A stretch of DNA of 56,557 nt, taken from contig JAQVCQ010000006.1 of NCBI GenBank assembly GCA_028689715.1, positions 1 through 56,557 on the forward strand, read 5' to 3'. Shown here piece by piece: positions 44,869-53,122 of the stretch. Within the stretch, counting starts at the first letter, position 1, and each line of letters opens with the position of its first letter. This DNA comes from Lachnospiraceae bacterium. GTDB taxonomy: Bacteria; Bacillota; Clostridia; Lachnospirales; Lachnospiraceae. The notes beneath the pieces are model-generated. The model was not told the origin of the DNA. It worked only from the letters and a program-made list of their open reading frames with translations, and searched no databases. A program made the translations under genes and the position numbers.

Positions 44869-46959
44869 ATGGACGTTAGCCAATATTTAGAGATTTTTCT
44901 TGATGAATCAAAAGAACATCTTCAAAATTTAAATACGCAGATCCTAGAATTGGAACAGGATTCCGAGAATATGGATACTGTAAATGAGATATTCCGTGCA
45001 GCACATTCCTTAAAAGGAATGGCAGGAACCATGGGATATAAAAGAATGCAGAATCTGACACATGATATGGAAAATGTATTTTCAGAAGTTAGGAATGGAG
45101 CGATCAAAGTAAGGGCGAATATGATCGATATACTGTTCCAGTGTCTGGATGCACTTGAAGGGTATGTTTCATCCATTCAGGAAACATCAGATGAGGGTAC
45201 AAATGATAATGCACCTCTGATCAAACTTCTGAATGACATTCTGGACAGCAAAGGGAAAGATCCTGTTGAAGTAAAAGAGAAGGATCAGGCACCAGTAGAA
45301 GCAGCAGTTGCTGAATCCAGCGCTTCTACAATGAGATGGAATGAAATCAACCTTGGAAGTTCTGAAAAAGTTGTTCTCAGAGCTGCAAAGGATAAAGGGA
45401 ATCATATTTATGGAATCACTGTAAGAATTCAGGATTCATGTATTTTGAAAGCAGCAAGGGCGTTTCTTGTTTTTAAAGCATTGGAAGAACACGGTGAAAT
45501 CATCGTGTCTAATCCGTCTGTTCAGGATATTGAAGATGAAAAATTTGATCAGGAATTCACATTGATCTATGTCACAAAAGTCTCACTTGATGAGATTTTA
45601 AAAGCTATTAAAAATGTTTCAGAGATCGCACAGGCTGAGGGTGGCATGATGGAAGCGCCGGAAGTTGAGAGCAGTACTGTTTATACAGGTGAAGAGGAAG
45701 ATACGACCCAATCGAATCAGACTGCAGTAGCTGTAACGGATATGTCAGTACCTTCAAAATCCGGGTCAGCACAAAAAGATAAAAAACAGACGCCAGCAAA
45801 ACCAGTCGTGAACAGGACTGTCAGAGTTGATATTGAAAAACTGGATGTTCTAATGAATCTGGTCAGTGAGCTTATCATTGCAAAAAATTCACTGGTATCT
45901 GCTTCAGCAGTTGAAGATACGACAAATTCTGCATTTAATGAGCAGATAGAATATCTTGAAAGTGTGACCACAAATCTTCATGAGTCAGTCATGAAGGTCA
46001 GAATGGTTCCTATAGAGAGCGTCGTTAATAAATTCCCAAGAATGATCAGGGATCTTTCCAAGAATCTGAATAAGAAAATGGAATTATATATGTCAGGTGA
46101 AGAAACAGAACTTGACAGAACTGTAGTAGATGAAATTGGTGATCCATTAATGCATCTACTCAGGAATTCAGCAGATCATGGTCTAGAGACAGCAGAAGTC
46201 AGAAAAGCAAGAGGAAAAAATGAAGTTGGATCAATTTTCCTGGACGCTTATCAGGATGGAAATAACGTTATAATTGAAGTCAGGGATGATGGTAACGGTA
46301 TAGATGTTGAAGCCGTGAAACAAAAAGCAATCGAAAGAGGAACCATTTCATTTGATCAGGCTGAAAACATGACAGACAAAGATATTATAGATTTATTATT
46401 CCTCCCAAGTTTTTCTACTGCCAAAGTCGTTTCCGATGTTTCTGGAAGAGGTGTGGGTCTTGATGTTGTGCGTTCGAAAATCGAAGCATTAAGTGGTGAG
46501 GTCGAAGTAAAATCAAAACTTGGTGTAGGAAGCACTTTTGTGATCAGACTTCCATTGACACTTGCAATTATCCAGGCACTGATGGTGGTTGTTGGTAATG
46601 AAAAATATGCAATTTCACTTGGATCAATACAGACAATTGAAGATATCAGACCAGAAGATATCAAACAGGTACAATCGAAGGAAGTCATTAATCTGAGAGG
46701 TAATGTGATTCCAATCGTACGTCTGAGTGATGTTCTTGATATTGAATCTAATAAGAACCCTGAAGAAAACATGGTTGTTGTTATTGTCAAAAAAGGTGAA
46801 AAATTTGCTGGTATCGTAGTTGATGAACTAATGGGACAGCAGGAAATCGTTATCAAATCACTTGGAAAATACATCAATAAATGTAAGAAAATCAGTGGAG
46901 CAACCATACTCGGAGATGGTGAAGTTGCATTAATTCTTGATGCAAATTCATTATTCTAA
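44869..46959 (+). CDS. cheA: Chemotaxis histidine kinase CheA
   Basis: Receptor-coupled kinase for CheY and CheB. Order: P1 Hpt domain with the phospho-accepting His46 in FRAAHSLKGMAG; P2 CheY-binding domain (about 165-265); P3 dimerisation (about 320-400, VRVDIEKLDVLMNLVSELII); P4 catalytic domain with HLLRNSADHGLE (N box), EVRDDGNGID (G1) and GRGVGLDVVRSKIE (G2); and P5 CheW-like domain at the end. It is 696 residues and begins one base after the cheB stop. Confidence 0.97.
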   Translation: MDVSQYLEIFLDESKEHLQNLNTQILELEQDSENMDTVNEIFRAAHSLKGMAGTMGYKRMQNLTHDMENVFSEVRNGAIKVRANMIDILFQCLDALEGYVSSIQETSDEGTNDNAPLIKLLNDILDSKGKDPVEVKEKDQAPVEAAVAESSASTMRWNEINLGSSEKVVLRAAKDKGNHIYGITVRIQDSCILKAARAFLVFKALEEHGEIIVSNPSVQDIEDEKFDQEFTLIYVTKVSLDEILKAIKNVSEIAQAEGGMMEAPEVESSTVYTGEEEDTTQSNQTAVAVTDMSVPSKSGSAQKDKKQTPAKPVVNRTVRVDIEKLDVLMNLVSELIIAKNSLVSASAVEDTTNSAFNEQIEYLESVTTNLHESVMKVRMVPIESVVNKFPRMIRDLSKNLNKKMELYMSGEETELDRTVVDEIGDPLMHLLRNSADHGLETAEVRKARGKNEVGSIFLDAYQDGNNVIIEVRDDGNGIDVEAVKQKAIERGTISFDQAENMTDKDIIDLLFLPSFSTAKVVSDVSGRGVGLDVVRSKIEALSGEVEVKSKLGVGSTFVIRLPLTLAIIQALMVVVGNEKYAISLGSIQTIEDIRPEDIKQVQSKEVINLRGNVIPIVRLSDVLDIESNKNPEENMVVVIVKKGEKFAGIVVDELMGQQEIVIKSLGKYINKCKKISGATILGDGEVALILDANSLF

Positions 46960-46983
46960 GCTGGGACAATAGGAGGAAGAACC

Positions 46984-47430
46984 ATGGATGAAATAAAAAG
47001 TGTTACAGAAAATGCACAGTTTATTGTAATCAAGATCGGACAGGAACAATTTGGTATCGACATCCAGCATATTGACAATATTGTCCGCATGCAGAATATA
47101 ACACGTGTACCGAAAGTCCCTGAATATTTTAAAGGGGTCATTAATCTTCGCGGTGAAATCATTCCTGTAATGAGTTTAAGATTAAAAATGGGGTTAGAAC
47201 CTGATGTGATTACAAAGGCGACACGTATTATCATTATTAAACTTGAACAGCATGAGGGAATTGGAATCATTGTAGATGAAGTGAAAGAAGTTGTGACTCT
47301 GGAAAAAGATCAGATTGAAAAAATGTCGTATGACAAGGAAGAGAAAAAAATCTTTGTATACGCAGTTGGAAAAGTTGAAGGGGCATTGGTTTCACTACTT
47401 GATTTAAATGCTGTGTTAGCTGACGCATAG
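46984..47430 (+). CDS. cheW: Chemotaxis coupling protein CheW
   Basis: Scaffold linking CheA to receptors. The 148-residue protein carries the CheW fold motifs GQEQFGIDIQHIDNIVRMQNIT and VPEYFKGVINLRGEIIPVM, and VDEVKEVVTL. It follows cheA with an AGGAGG site before the ATG. Confidence 0.95.
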   Translation: MDEIKSVTENAQFIVIKIGQEQFGIDIQHIDNIVRMQNITRVPKVPEYFKGVINLRGEIIPVMSLRLKMGLEPDVITKATRIIIIKLEQHEGIGIIVDEVKEVVTLEKDQIEKMSYDKEEKKIFVYAVGKVEGALVSLLDLNAVLADA

Positions 47431-47467
47431 ATGTGACCTTGCTACAATTTTTCGGAAAGGGCTTAGG

Positions 47468-48079
47468 ATGTCAAAATTTAATATTAACGAAATGTCACAG
47501 ACTTATTATGATGTGCTGAAAGAAATCGGTAATATCGGAGCTGGTAATGCAACGACTGCACTTGCACAGATGCTACAGTGCAAAGTTGACATGAAAGTGC
47601 CTCAGGTGAAACTTCTCAGCTTTTCTGATGTAGGTATTTTAATGGGTGGAGAAGAACAGGTCATGGCCGGAATCTATCTTCTTGTTGAAGGTGATATCCG
47701 TGGAAGTATTATGTTCCTTCTAGAATACCACTCAGCTCGTAATCTGGTAGCAAAACTGATGGGGATGCAGTGCGAAGGTGATGAATTCACAGAAATGGAA
47801 ATGTCGGCATTAAAAGAGATTGGAAATATCATTACAGGTGCATATCTGAATTCGCTCTCAACATTGACAGGACTGACCATTTATCCTTCGGTACCGGATT
47901 TGAGTATTGATATGGCAGGGGCGATTTTGAGTGTACCGGCTATAGAGTTTGGGACATTGGGAGATAAATTACTTCTGATTCAGACCCAGTTTACAGATGA
48001 AATAGAACTTGATGGGTATTTCATTCTGATTCCGGATATGGAATCATATGATAAAATCCTGAACTCACTTGGAATGTAG
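47468..48079 (+). CDS. cheC: CheY-P phosphatase CheC
   Basis: Dephosphorylates CheY-P together with CheD. The two CheC active-site motifs are seen at DVLKEIGNIGAGNATTAL (about residue 17) and ALKEIGNIITGAYLNSL (about residue 120), each containing the expected E-xx-N pattern. The product is 203 residues. Its partner cheD follows directly, as in B. subtilis. Confidence 0.94.
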   Translation: MSKFNINEMSQTYYDVLKEIGNIGAGNATTALAQMLQCKVDMKVPQVKLLSFSDVGILMGGEEQVMAGIYLLVEGDIRGSIMFLLEYHSARNLVAKLMGMQCEGDEFTEMEMSALKEIGNIITGAYLNSLSTLTGLTIYPSVPDLSIDMAGAILSVPAIEFGTLGDKLLLIQTQFTDEIELDGYFILIPDMESYDKILNSLGM

Positions 48080-48104
48080 AAATTTCGTAACAGTAAGGAA
48101 TAAT

Positions 48105-48590
48105 ATGGGCGAGATAATAAAAGTTGGAATGGCAGATTTAAAAGTATGTGTTGCACCAGATGCACTGACGACACTGGGACTTGGATCTTGTATTGGGATA
48201 GCAATTAGGGATCCAATCACAAAAATCGGAGGTCTGGCGCATATCATGCTTCCAGACAGCACGCAGATTAAAAATAATACGAATCTGTTTAAATTTGCTG
48301 ATACAGGGATAGATGAACTTGTAAGGCTCCTGATTCTAAAAGGGGCCTCAAAACAGCGTCTGGTGGCAAAAATTGCCGGAGGCGCCCAAATGTTTGCTTT
48401 TCAGAACAAATCCGATCTTGTCAGGGTTGGAGAAAGAAATGCAGAAGCATGCAAAGATAAACTGAAACAGTTAAATATACCGCTTTTGGCACAGGATACA
48501 GGGTTGAATTATGGTAGAACAGTCGTGTTTTTCCCTGAAACAGGAAATTATGTGATCAAAGCAGTTGGAAAAGAGGAATCGGTTATTTAA
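48105..48590 (+). CDS. cheD: Chemoreceptor glutamine deamidase CheD
   Basis: Deamidates receptor glutamines and modulates CheC. The catalytic cysteine and histidine are in LGLGSCIGIAIRD and GLAHIMLPDS. It is 161 residues. The ATG at 48105 (MGEIIKVGMADLKVC) has TAAGGA a few bases upstream. The longer frame from 48069 overlaps the cheC end and starts with TTG. The stop overlaps the next ATG (TAATG). Confidence 0.94.
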   Translation: MGEIIKVGMADLKVCVAPDALTTLGLGSCIGIAIRDPITKIGGLAHIMLPDSTQIKNNTNLFKFADTGIDELVRLLILKGASKQRLVAKIAGGAQMFAFQNKSDLVRVGERNAEACKDKLKQLNIPLLAQDTGLNYGRTVVFFPETGNYVIKAVGKEESVI

Positions 48591-48847
48591 TGAAACGTAA
48601 TCTGATACCGCCGTTTATTATGCTGATGGCAGGTTTGTTATCAAGCCTGATCATGTTTTTTATGAAATATGATACAAAAGACATGCTGATCATACTACTG
48701 GTCGTACTGCTCATTTTTTACACGATAGGACTTTTAATCAAAATCATGATGGATTCTTTTGAAAAACGCAACTCGCAGAAGCACTCTGAAGAGGGAGAAG
48801 TCTTTGAGAAAGAATTAAAAGAAGATGAGAAAACTGTGGAAGATTGA
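48590..48847 (+). CDS. Small two-helix membrane protein between cheD and sigD
   Basis: I do not recognise a family. The 85-residue protein has two hydrophobic helices (about 8-24, IPPFIMLMAGLLSSLIMFF, and about 30-53, MLIILLVVLLIFYTIGLLI) and a charged C-terminal tail of about 30 residues rich in Glu and Lys. It starts within the cheD stop codon (TAATG), so its translation is coupled to cheD. Its placement just before the motility sigma factor suggests a motility or envelope role, but no evidence shows which. Confidence 0.7.
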   Translation: MKRNLIPPFIMLMAGLLSSLIMFFMKYDTKDMLIILLVVLLIFYTIGLLIKIMMDSFEKRNSQKHSEEGEVFEKELKEDEKTVED

Positions 48848-48899
48848 ACAGTATTTAAAATGTCTTGAATGAGCTAAATATCTTCGGGAGATGAGCTAT

Positions 48900-49667
48900 A
48901 TGGATGAAGCGGGAAAAAAGAAGTTATGGGATGATTATGCGAGAACAAAATCGTCAGAGATCAGAGAAAAAATAATACTTGAATATGCGCCGCTCGTCAA
49001 ACTGGTTGCCGGAAGACTCAGCATGTATCTTGGATACAATGTTGAATATGAAGATCTTGTCAGCTATGGAATATTTGGTTTGATCGATGCCATTGACAAA
49101 TTTGACTCTGCAAAAGAAGTGAAGTTCGAGACTTATGCCAGTTTAAGAATCAGAGGAGCCATTCTTGACCAGATTAGGAAGATGGACTGGATCCCAAGAA
49201 CACTTAGACAGAAACAAAAAAAAATTGATGTTGCGATGAAGGAAATAGAAGCAGAATCAGGGAAAACAGCAACAGATGAAGAAATAGCAAAGAAACTGGG
49301 CATAGAAGAAGACGAATTTTTAGAATGGCAATCTCAGATGAAGATCACAAACGTGGTATCCTTAAATGAATACCTCGAACAGGGTAGTGAGATTCCAAAT
49401 GACAAAAGCAGCCCGGCTAAATTTGAAGCGCCGGAAGAACATATGGAGAAAGAAGAGCTTAAAAACAAATTAACAGAAGCGCTCGAAACTCTCACAGAAA
49501 AAGAGAGAAAGGTAATTGTTTTATATTATTATGAGGAACTGACTTTAAAAGAAATTTCAAACATATTGGATGTTTCTGAATCAAGGGTTTCTCAGCTTCA
49601 TACTAAAGGACTACTTAAAATGAAGAAAAAATTAGGGGATTATATGGGGATTTTTGCACAAATCTAA
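48900..49667 (+). CDS. sigD: Motility sigma factor SigD (FliA/WhiG family)
   Basis: Sigma factor that transcribes filament, stator and chemotaxis genes in many bacteria. The 255-residue product has region 2 (EYAPLVKLVAGRLSMYLGYN, YEDLVSYGIFGLIDAIDKFD, then FETYASLRIRGAILDQIRKMDWIPR), region 3 and region 4 with the helix-turn-helix TLKEISNILDVSESRVSQLHTKG. The WhiG/FliA diagnostic motif is SLRIRGAILDQIRKMDWIPR. The ATG at 48900 (MDEAGKKKLW) is nine bases behind CGGGAG. The ATG at 48891 is adjacent to that site and less likely. No anti-sigma FlgM is in the window. Confidence 0.95.
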   Translation: MDEAGKKKLWDDYARTKSSEIREKIILEYAPLVKLVAGRLSMYLGYNVEYEDLVSYGIFGLIDAIDKFDSAKEVKFETYASLRIRGAILDQIRKMDWIPRTLRQKQKKIDVAMKEIEAESGKTATDEEIAKKLGIEEDEFLEWQSQMKITNVVSLNEYLEQGSEIPNDKSSPAKFEAPEEHMEKEELKNKLTEALETLTEKERKVIVLYYYEELTLKEISNILDVSESRVSQLHTKGLLKMKKKLGDYMGIFAQI

Positions 49668-49700
49668 TAAATTTTTAGTAACAGCGTATGGAGGACGGGA

Positions 49701-51287
49701 ATGAATGGATATTTTCAATTACAAATAAGTGAACATGGTGCAGAACTAATCCTTTATCCACCAACAGATGATGGAATGCCTATTGATATCAATGAGGTAG
49801 CGTCATACTTGCAGTTCAAAAGCATTAAATTTGAAATCACGCAAATTTACAGTGCATTAAAAGACTGTAAGGAAATAAAAAGAGTACAGATCAATACAAC
49901 ACCTGGATTTCCGGAAAATGAAATGTTTCTGTTAACAGCATCACCTGATTTAATGACAGCGACTGCAAGATTTTATCCACCCTCAAATGGTGGAAGTCTT
50001 ATGACAAGAGAAGAAATTTTAAACGATTTAAAACATCAGAATGTTAATTTTGGTGTTGAGCAGGATGCAATAGAAGATTTCTTTAAACAAAGACTGTATT
50101 GCACAGACATTGTACTGGCAAGAGGGCGAGAAGCAAGACAGGGAAAAGACGCTGTAATAGAATATTATTTTAATACAGATCTGAAAGCAAGACCGACTTT
50201 GAATGAAGATGGAAGCGTTGACTTTTTTAACTTAAATACACTGAACCACTGTAAAGCAGGGGATATTGTTGCCAGATTGTTTAAGGAAGATGCTGGTGAA
50301 AGTGGAATTAACATTATGGGCAATCCCATAAGACCAAGAGATGTGAAAAGGGCTACGATTCAATTCAGTAATAATATAGCATTATCTGAAGACAGAACGA
50401 TTCTGACAGCAAAAGTTGATGGACATGTTTGCCTTGTTGATGGGAAAGTTTTTGTTTCAAATATATATCAGGTCGAAAATGTAGATAACTCAACGGGAAA
50501 TATTGAATACGCAGGAACGATTGTTGTAACAGGAAATGTATGTTCTAATTTTTCTGTAAAAACAGATGGAAACGTTGAAGTTCGTGGTGTTGTGGAAGGT
50601 GCATATATTGAAGCTGGCGGAGATATCATTATTGCCAGAGGAATGAATGGTATGGGACGCGGGACGCTCAAGGCCGGTGGTAATGTGATATCAAAATTTA
50701 TCGAAAATGCAACGGTCGAATCAGGTGGATATGTGGAAACTGAATCAATACTCCACAGCAGAGTTCTTGCCAGAACAGAGATTAATGTTTTAAGTAAAAA
50801 GGGGTTTATCACCGGTGGATTTGTTTCTGCAACGAATGCAGTCAATGTAAAAAATCTGGGTTCCCCTATGGGTGCGGATACCATAGTTGAAGTTGGCGTA
50901 AATCCGACACTGAAAAAAAGATTTCAGGATCTTCAAAAAGAAGCTATAGAAATTAATAAAACGCTTCAACAGATTCAACCGATCACAACAGCTGCCATGC
51001 AGAAGATTTCTGCTGGAGAAAAACTTCCGCCGGACAGATTAAAATATATTCAGACACTTGCTCTTGCAGCAAAACAAAAGACAGAGAGACTGGAAGCTGT
51101 CAATTCAGAGCTGATAGAATTACAAGGGATGTTAGAAACAGGTGCTGTAGCCCAGGTAACGGTATCCGGTGAGGTTTATGGTGGAACAAAAATTGCTATT
51201 GCAGATACAGCAATGACAGTCAAGGATACAGTAAAATATTGCAGATTCTATAAGAGCCAGGGCGAAGTGAAAATGACGTCGTTATAA
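49701..51287 (+). CDS. fapA: FapA family protein (DUF342)
   Basis: A 528-residue protein of the FapA (DUF342) family. It has an N-terminal region with a KRPxL-like beta domain, a central right-handed beta-helix (about 235-390; GNVEVRGVVEGAYIEAGGDI, GNVISKFIENATVESGGYV) and a C-terminal coiled coil (about 410-480). Members often lie beside sigD in Clostridia. In Shewanella a homolog affects polar flagellum number, but the role here is unproven. Confidence 0.85.
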   Translation: MNGYFQLQISEHGAELILYPPTDDGMPIDINEVASYLQFKSIKFEITQIYSALKDCKEIKRVQINTTPGFPENEMFLLTASPDLMTATARFYPPSNGGSLMTREEILNDLKHQNVNFGVEQDAIEDFFKQRLYCTDIVLARGREARQGKDAVIEYYFNTDLKARPTLNEDGSVDFFNLNTLNHCKAGDIVARLFKEDAGESGINIMGNPIRPRDVKRATIQFSNNIALSEDRTILTAKVDGHVCLVDGKVFVSNIYQVENVDNSTGNIEYAGTIVVTGNVCSNFSVKTDGNVEVRGVVEGAYIEAGGDIIIARGMNGMGRGTLKAGGNVISKFIENATVESGGYVETESILHSRVLARTEINVLSKKGFITGGFVSATNAVNVKNLGSPMGADTIVEVGVNPTLKKRFQDLQKEAIEINKTLQQIQPITTAAMQKISAGEKLPPDRLKYIQTLALAAKQKTERLEAVNSELIELQGMLETGAVAQVTVSGEVYGGTKIAIADTAMTVKDTVKYCRFYKSQGEVKMTSL

Positions 51288-51298
51288 GGAGTGATAAC

Positions 51299-51616
51299 AT
51301 GGCGATAGGACCAATCGAATTAAATGGGGTTATTTCCAGAACACAGGACGTTACAACGATCAAACAACATGAGGACCAAAAATCCCAAATTGATCAGAAT
51401 AATTTTCAAAACCAGTTCCACAAGGAAATAAGTAACAAGTCATCACAAATTCAGCATGCCGATGATTCAGAAAACAATGATTATCGATATGATGCAAAAG
51501 AAAAAGGCAATGGTGAATATGATGAAAATGGACAGAAAAAAAGACAAAAGAAAAAAAAGGACGAAGAAGGTCAGGTCCTGATCAAAGGGCAGAGCCATTT
51601 TGATATTAAAATTTAG
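51299..51616 (+). CDS. Hydrophilic orphan protein in the fla/che operon
   Basis: No recognised family. The 105-residue protein is highly polar: Gln/Asn/Lys/Asp-rich, with a lysine-rich block (GQKKRQKKKKDEEGQ, about 80-94). It starts MAIGPIELNGVISRTQDVTT. There is no membrane segment and no cysteine. It begins 12 bases after fapA with AAGGAG ahead of the ATG and is followed 12 bases later by the DUF6115-like gene, so it is part of the operon. The composition suggests an intrinsically disordered protein that may bind nucleic acid or an acidic partner. Confidence 0.6.
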   Translation: MAIGPIELNGVISRTQDVTTIKQHEDQKSQIDQNNFQNQFHKEISNKSSQIQHADDSENNDYRYDAKEKGNGEYDENGQKKRQKKKKDEEGQVLIKGQSHFDIKI

Positions 51617-51627
51617 GAGCACAGATC

Positions 51628-52296
51628 ATGAATGTAATGGAAATCGTTCTGCTGGTTGCAGGAGTTGTAGTTTTTGTACTTAGTTTTCTTATTCCTGATA
51701 AAAGCAGGAGTCATACATCAGGCACGGCAACAAATGTTGAAGATGTCAAGAAGGTGCTTGAACTTGAAATTGAAAATGCGAAAATCAAACTTCAGGATGA
51801 ACTTGATGAAACACTTACCTACACTGTAGAAAAAGCAGAAAGGGCCCTTGAGAGAATCTCAAATGAAAAAATTATGGCTGTAAGTGAATTTTCAGATACT
51901 GTGCTGGAACAGATCAATACGAATCATAAAGAAACTATATTTTTATACGATATGTTAAATGATAAACAACGTGAAATAAACAGCACAGCCAGGTTTGTAA
52001 ATAAAACGGTAAAAGAAAGCGCTAAAGCTGTCGTTCTGAATGAAGATGTTGAAGTGATTCAGGATAAAGCAGAACAATTAGAAAAATCAGAATCGCATCA
52101 AATAGAACAGCAAGATACTAACCAGCAGAATGCAATATCAAATTTAACGCAGGAAGTGGATCATTCAGCAAATAGCAATGATAAAATACTTACATTGTAC
52201 AGGCAGGGGCTGAGCAAGGTCGCAATTGCAAAGGAACTTGGTCTTGGTGTTGGTGAAGTAAAACTTGTGATTGATCTTTTTCAAGGAATACAATGA
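51628..52296 (+). CDS. DUF6115/SwrB-like membrane coiled-coil protein
   Basis: A 222-residue protein with an N-terminal membrane helix (about 4-23, MEIVLLVAGVVVFVLSFLIP), a long coiled coil (about 40-110, VKKVLELEIENAKIKLQDEL) and a C-terminal HTH-like tail (about 186-222, ILTLYRQGLSKVAIAKELGL). The last feature is the DUF6115 pattern. In B. subtilis SwrB, the motility activator, is likewise a membrane-anchored coiled-coil protein directly downstream of sigD, so I view this as the functional counterpart (inference by position and layout). Confidence 0.72.
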   Translation: MNVMEIVLLVAGVVVFVLSFLIPDKSRSHTSGTATNVEDVKKVLELEIENAKIKLQDELDETLTYTVEKAERALERISNEKIMAVSEFSDTVLEQINTNHKETIFLYDMLNDKQREINSTARFVNKTVKESAKAVVLNEDVEVIQDKAEQLEKSESHQIEQQDTNQQNAISNLTQEVDHSANSNDKILTLYRQGLSKVAIAKELGLGVGEVKLVIDLFQGIQ

Positions 52297-52315
52297 CAGG
52301 AAAGGTATCGATGAT

Positions 52316-52906
52316 ATGAAATTACGTTATTATTTGCGTGGAGTCGGAACCGGCATCCTTGTTGCAGTGATATTGATGGGCGTTGCATTTAGCGGACAAA
52401 AGAGTTCTATGACAGATGAACAGATCAAGACACGTGCGGCAGAACTTGGAATGGTGGAAGAGAGTCTCCTATCGGAAGTAGCAGAAGACATCCAGACAGA
52501 GCAGGAAACTGAACCAACTGTTTCGGAAGAAATGCAAGCGCCTGAAAATGAACAAGATAAAAAAGAAGAACCCGAATTGGAGCAGATTGAGACCGAAGAG
52601 TTGGAAACAGAACAAGCTGAAGAAGAGTCTGAAACAGTACAGACTGACGTAGAAGAATCAACAGAGGACCAGTCAGTTCAACCGACCGAGGTATTGAAAG
52701 TTCCTATAATGATAGAAGTTGTAGGCGGAGAAAGTTCAGTTTCAATCAGCAAAAAACTTGAAGCTGCAGGGCTTGTTACTTCTGCTAAGGAATATGATCA
52801 ATATCTATGTAGCAATGGATATGATAAAAAAATTAGCGTTGGAAATCATGAAATACCGATAGATTCTGATTTTGAAACCATTGCTAAGATCCTTACTTCC
52901 AAGTAA
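52316..52906 (+). CDS. Membrane-anchored acidic protein with MltG-like LysM-type domain
   Basis: A 196-residue protein. It has an N-terminal membrane segment (about 9-25, GVGTGILVAVILMGVAF), a strongly acidic, low-complexity middle (about 58-135, with more than half Glu, Gln or Thr) and a C-terminal domain (about 138-196, VEVVGGESSVSISKKLEAAGL followed by TSAKEYDQYLCSNGYDKKISVGNHEIP). This last domain matches the LysM-like module at the N terminus of the transglycosylase MltG/YceG, but the catalytic domain is absent. It may bind peptidoglycan and sit in the cell wall around the basal body (inference). The ATG at 52316 is preceded by GGAAAGG. The frame from 52271 overlaps the previous gene. 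Confidence 0.65.
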   Translation: MKLRYYLRGVGTGILVAVILMGVAFSGQKSSMTDEQIKTRAAELGMVEESLLSEVAEDIQTEQETEPTVSEEMQAPENEQDKKEEPELEQIETEELETEQAEEESETVQTDVEESTEDQSVQPTEVLKVPIMIEVVGGESSVSISKKLEAAGLVTSAKEYDQYLCSNGYDKKISVGNHEIPIDSDFETIAKILTSK

Positions 52907-52955
52907 ATATAAATTTGCTTCTAAGAATTAAGTTAATTATAATAAAAGTGTTAAA

Positions 52956-52995
52956 AACATAGGAAAACTCCTTGCAAGAGGGGTTTTCCTATGTT
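52956..52995. repeat. Long inverted repeat ahead of rpsB (terminator and promoter overlap)
   Basis: A 12-bp perfect stem (52956-52967 with 52984-52995) extended by about five more pairs, with a loop centred near 52975. On the minus strand a T run follows, so it could terminate transcripts there. On the plus strand the flank is ATAATATCC, a weak terminator of the fla/che operon. The rpsB promoter lies in its right half. Confidence 0.8.
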
Positions 52996-53000
52996 ATAAT
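52972..53000 (+). promoter_or_regulatory. Sigma-A promoter of rpsB-tsf
   Basis: TTGCAA (52972-52977), exact 17-bp spacer, consensus TATAAT (52995-53000). The -35 falls in the loop of the inverted repeat and the -10 begins at its last base. Confidence 0.8.
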
Positions 53001-53020
53001 ATCCACGTTGCGAAAAAACA

Positions 53021-53094
53021 CGTATATCCATTGTACGAAGGTGCTCGGAATCATCTGAGTAACGTACAGAAGACTTCGGTCGGGAAGATATACG
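53021..53094 (+). promoter_or_regulatory. Structured rpsB 5' leader, candidate ribosomal protein S2 autoregulatory RNA
   Basis: The leader can fold into a multibranched structure. P1 pairs CGTATATC (53021-53028) with GATATACG (53087-53094), 8 of 8. P2 pairs TTGTACG (53031-53037) with CGTACAG (53063-53069). P3 pairs CTCGG (53044-53048) with CTGAG (53055-53059). P4 is a GAC-TTCG-GTC tetraloop hairpin (53072-53081). It ends 18 bases before the rpsB ribosome-binding site. S2 controls its own operon in E. coli (known), so a similar role is plausible. Confidence 0.65.
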
Positions 53095-53122
53095 GAAGAA
53101 AAAACCAAATGGAGGAAATACG

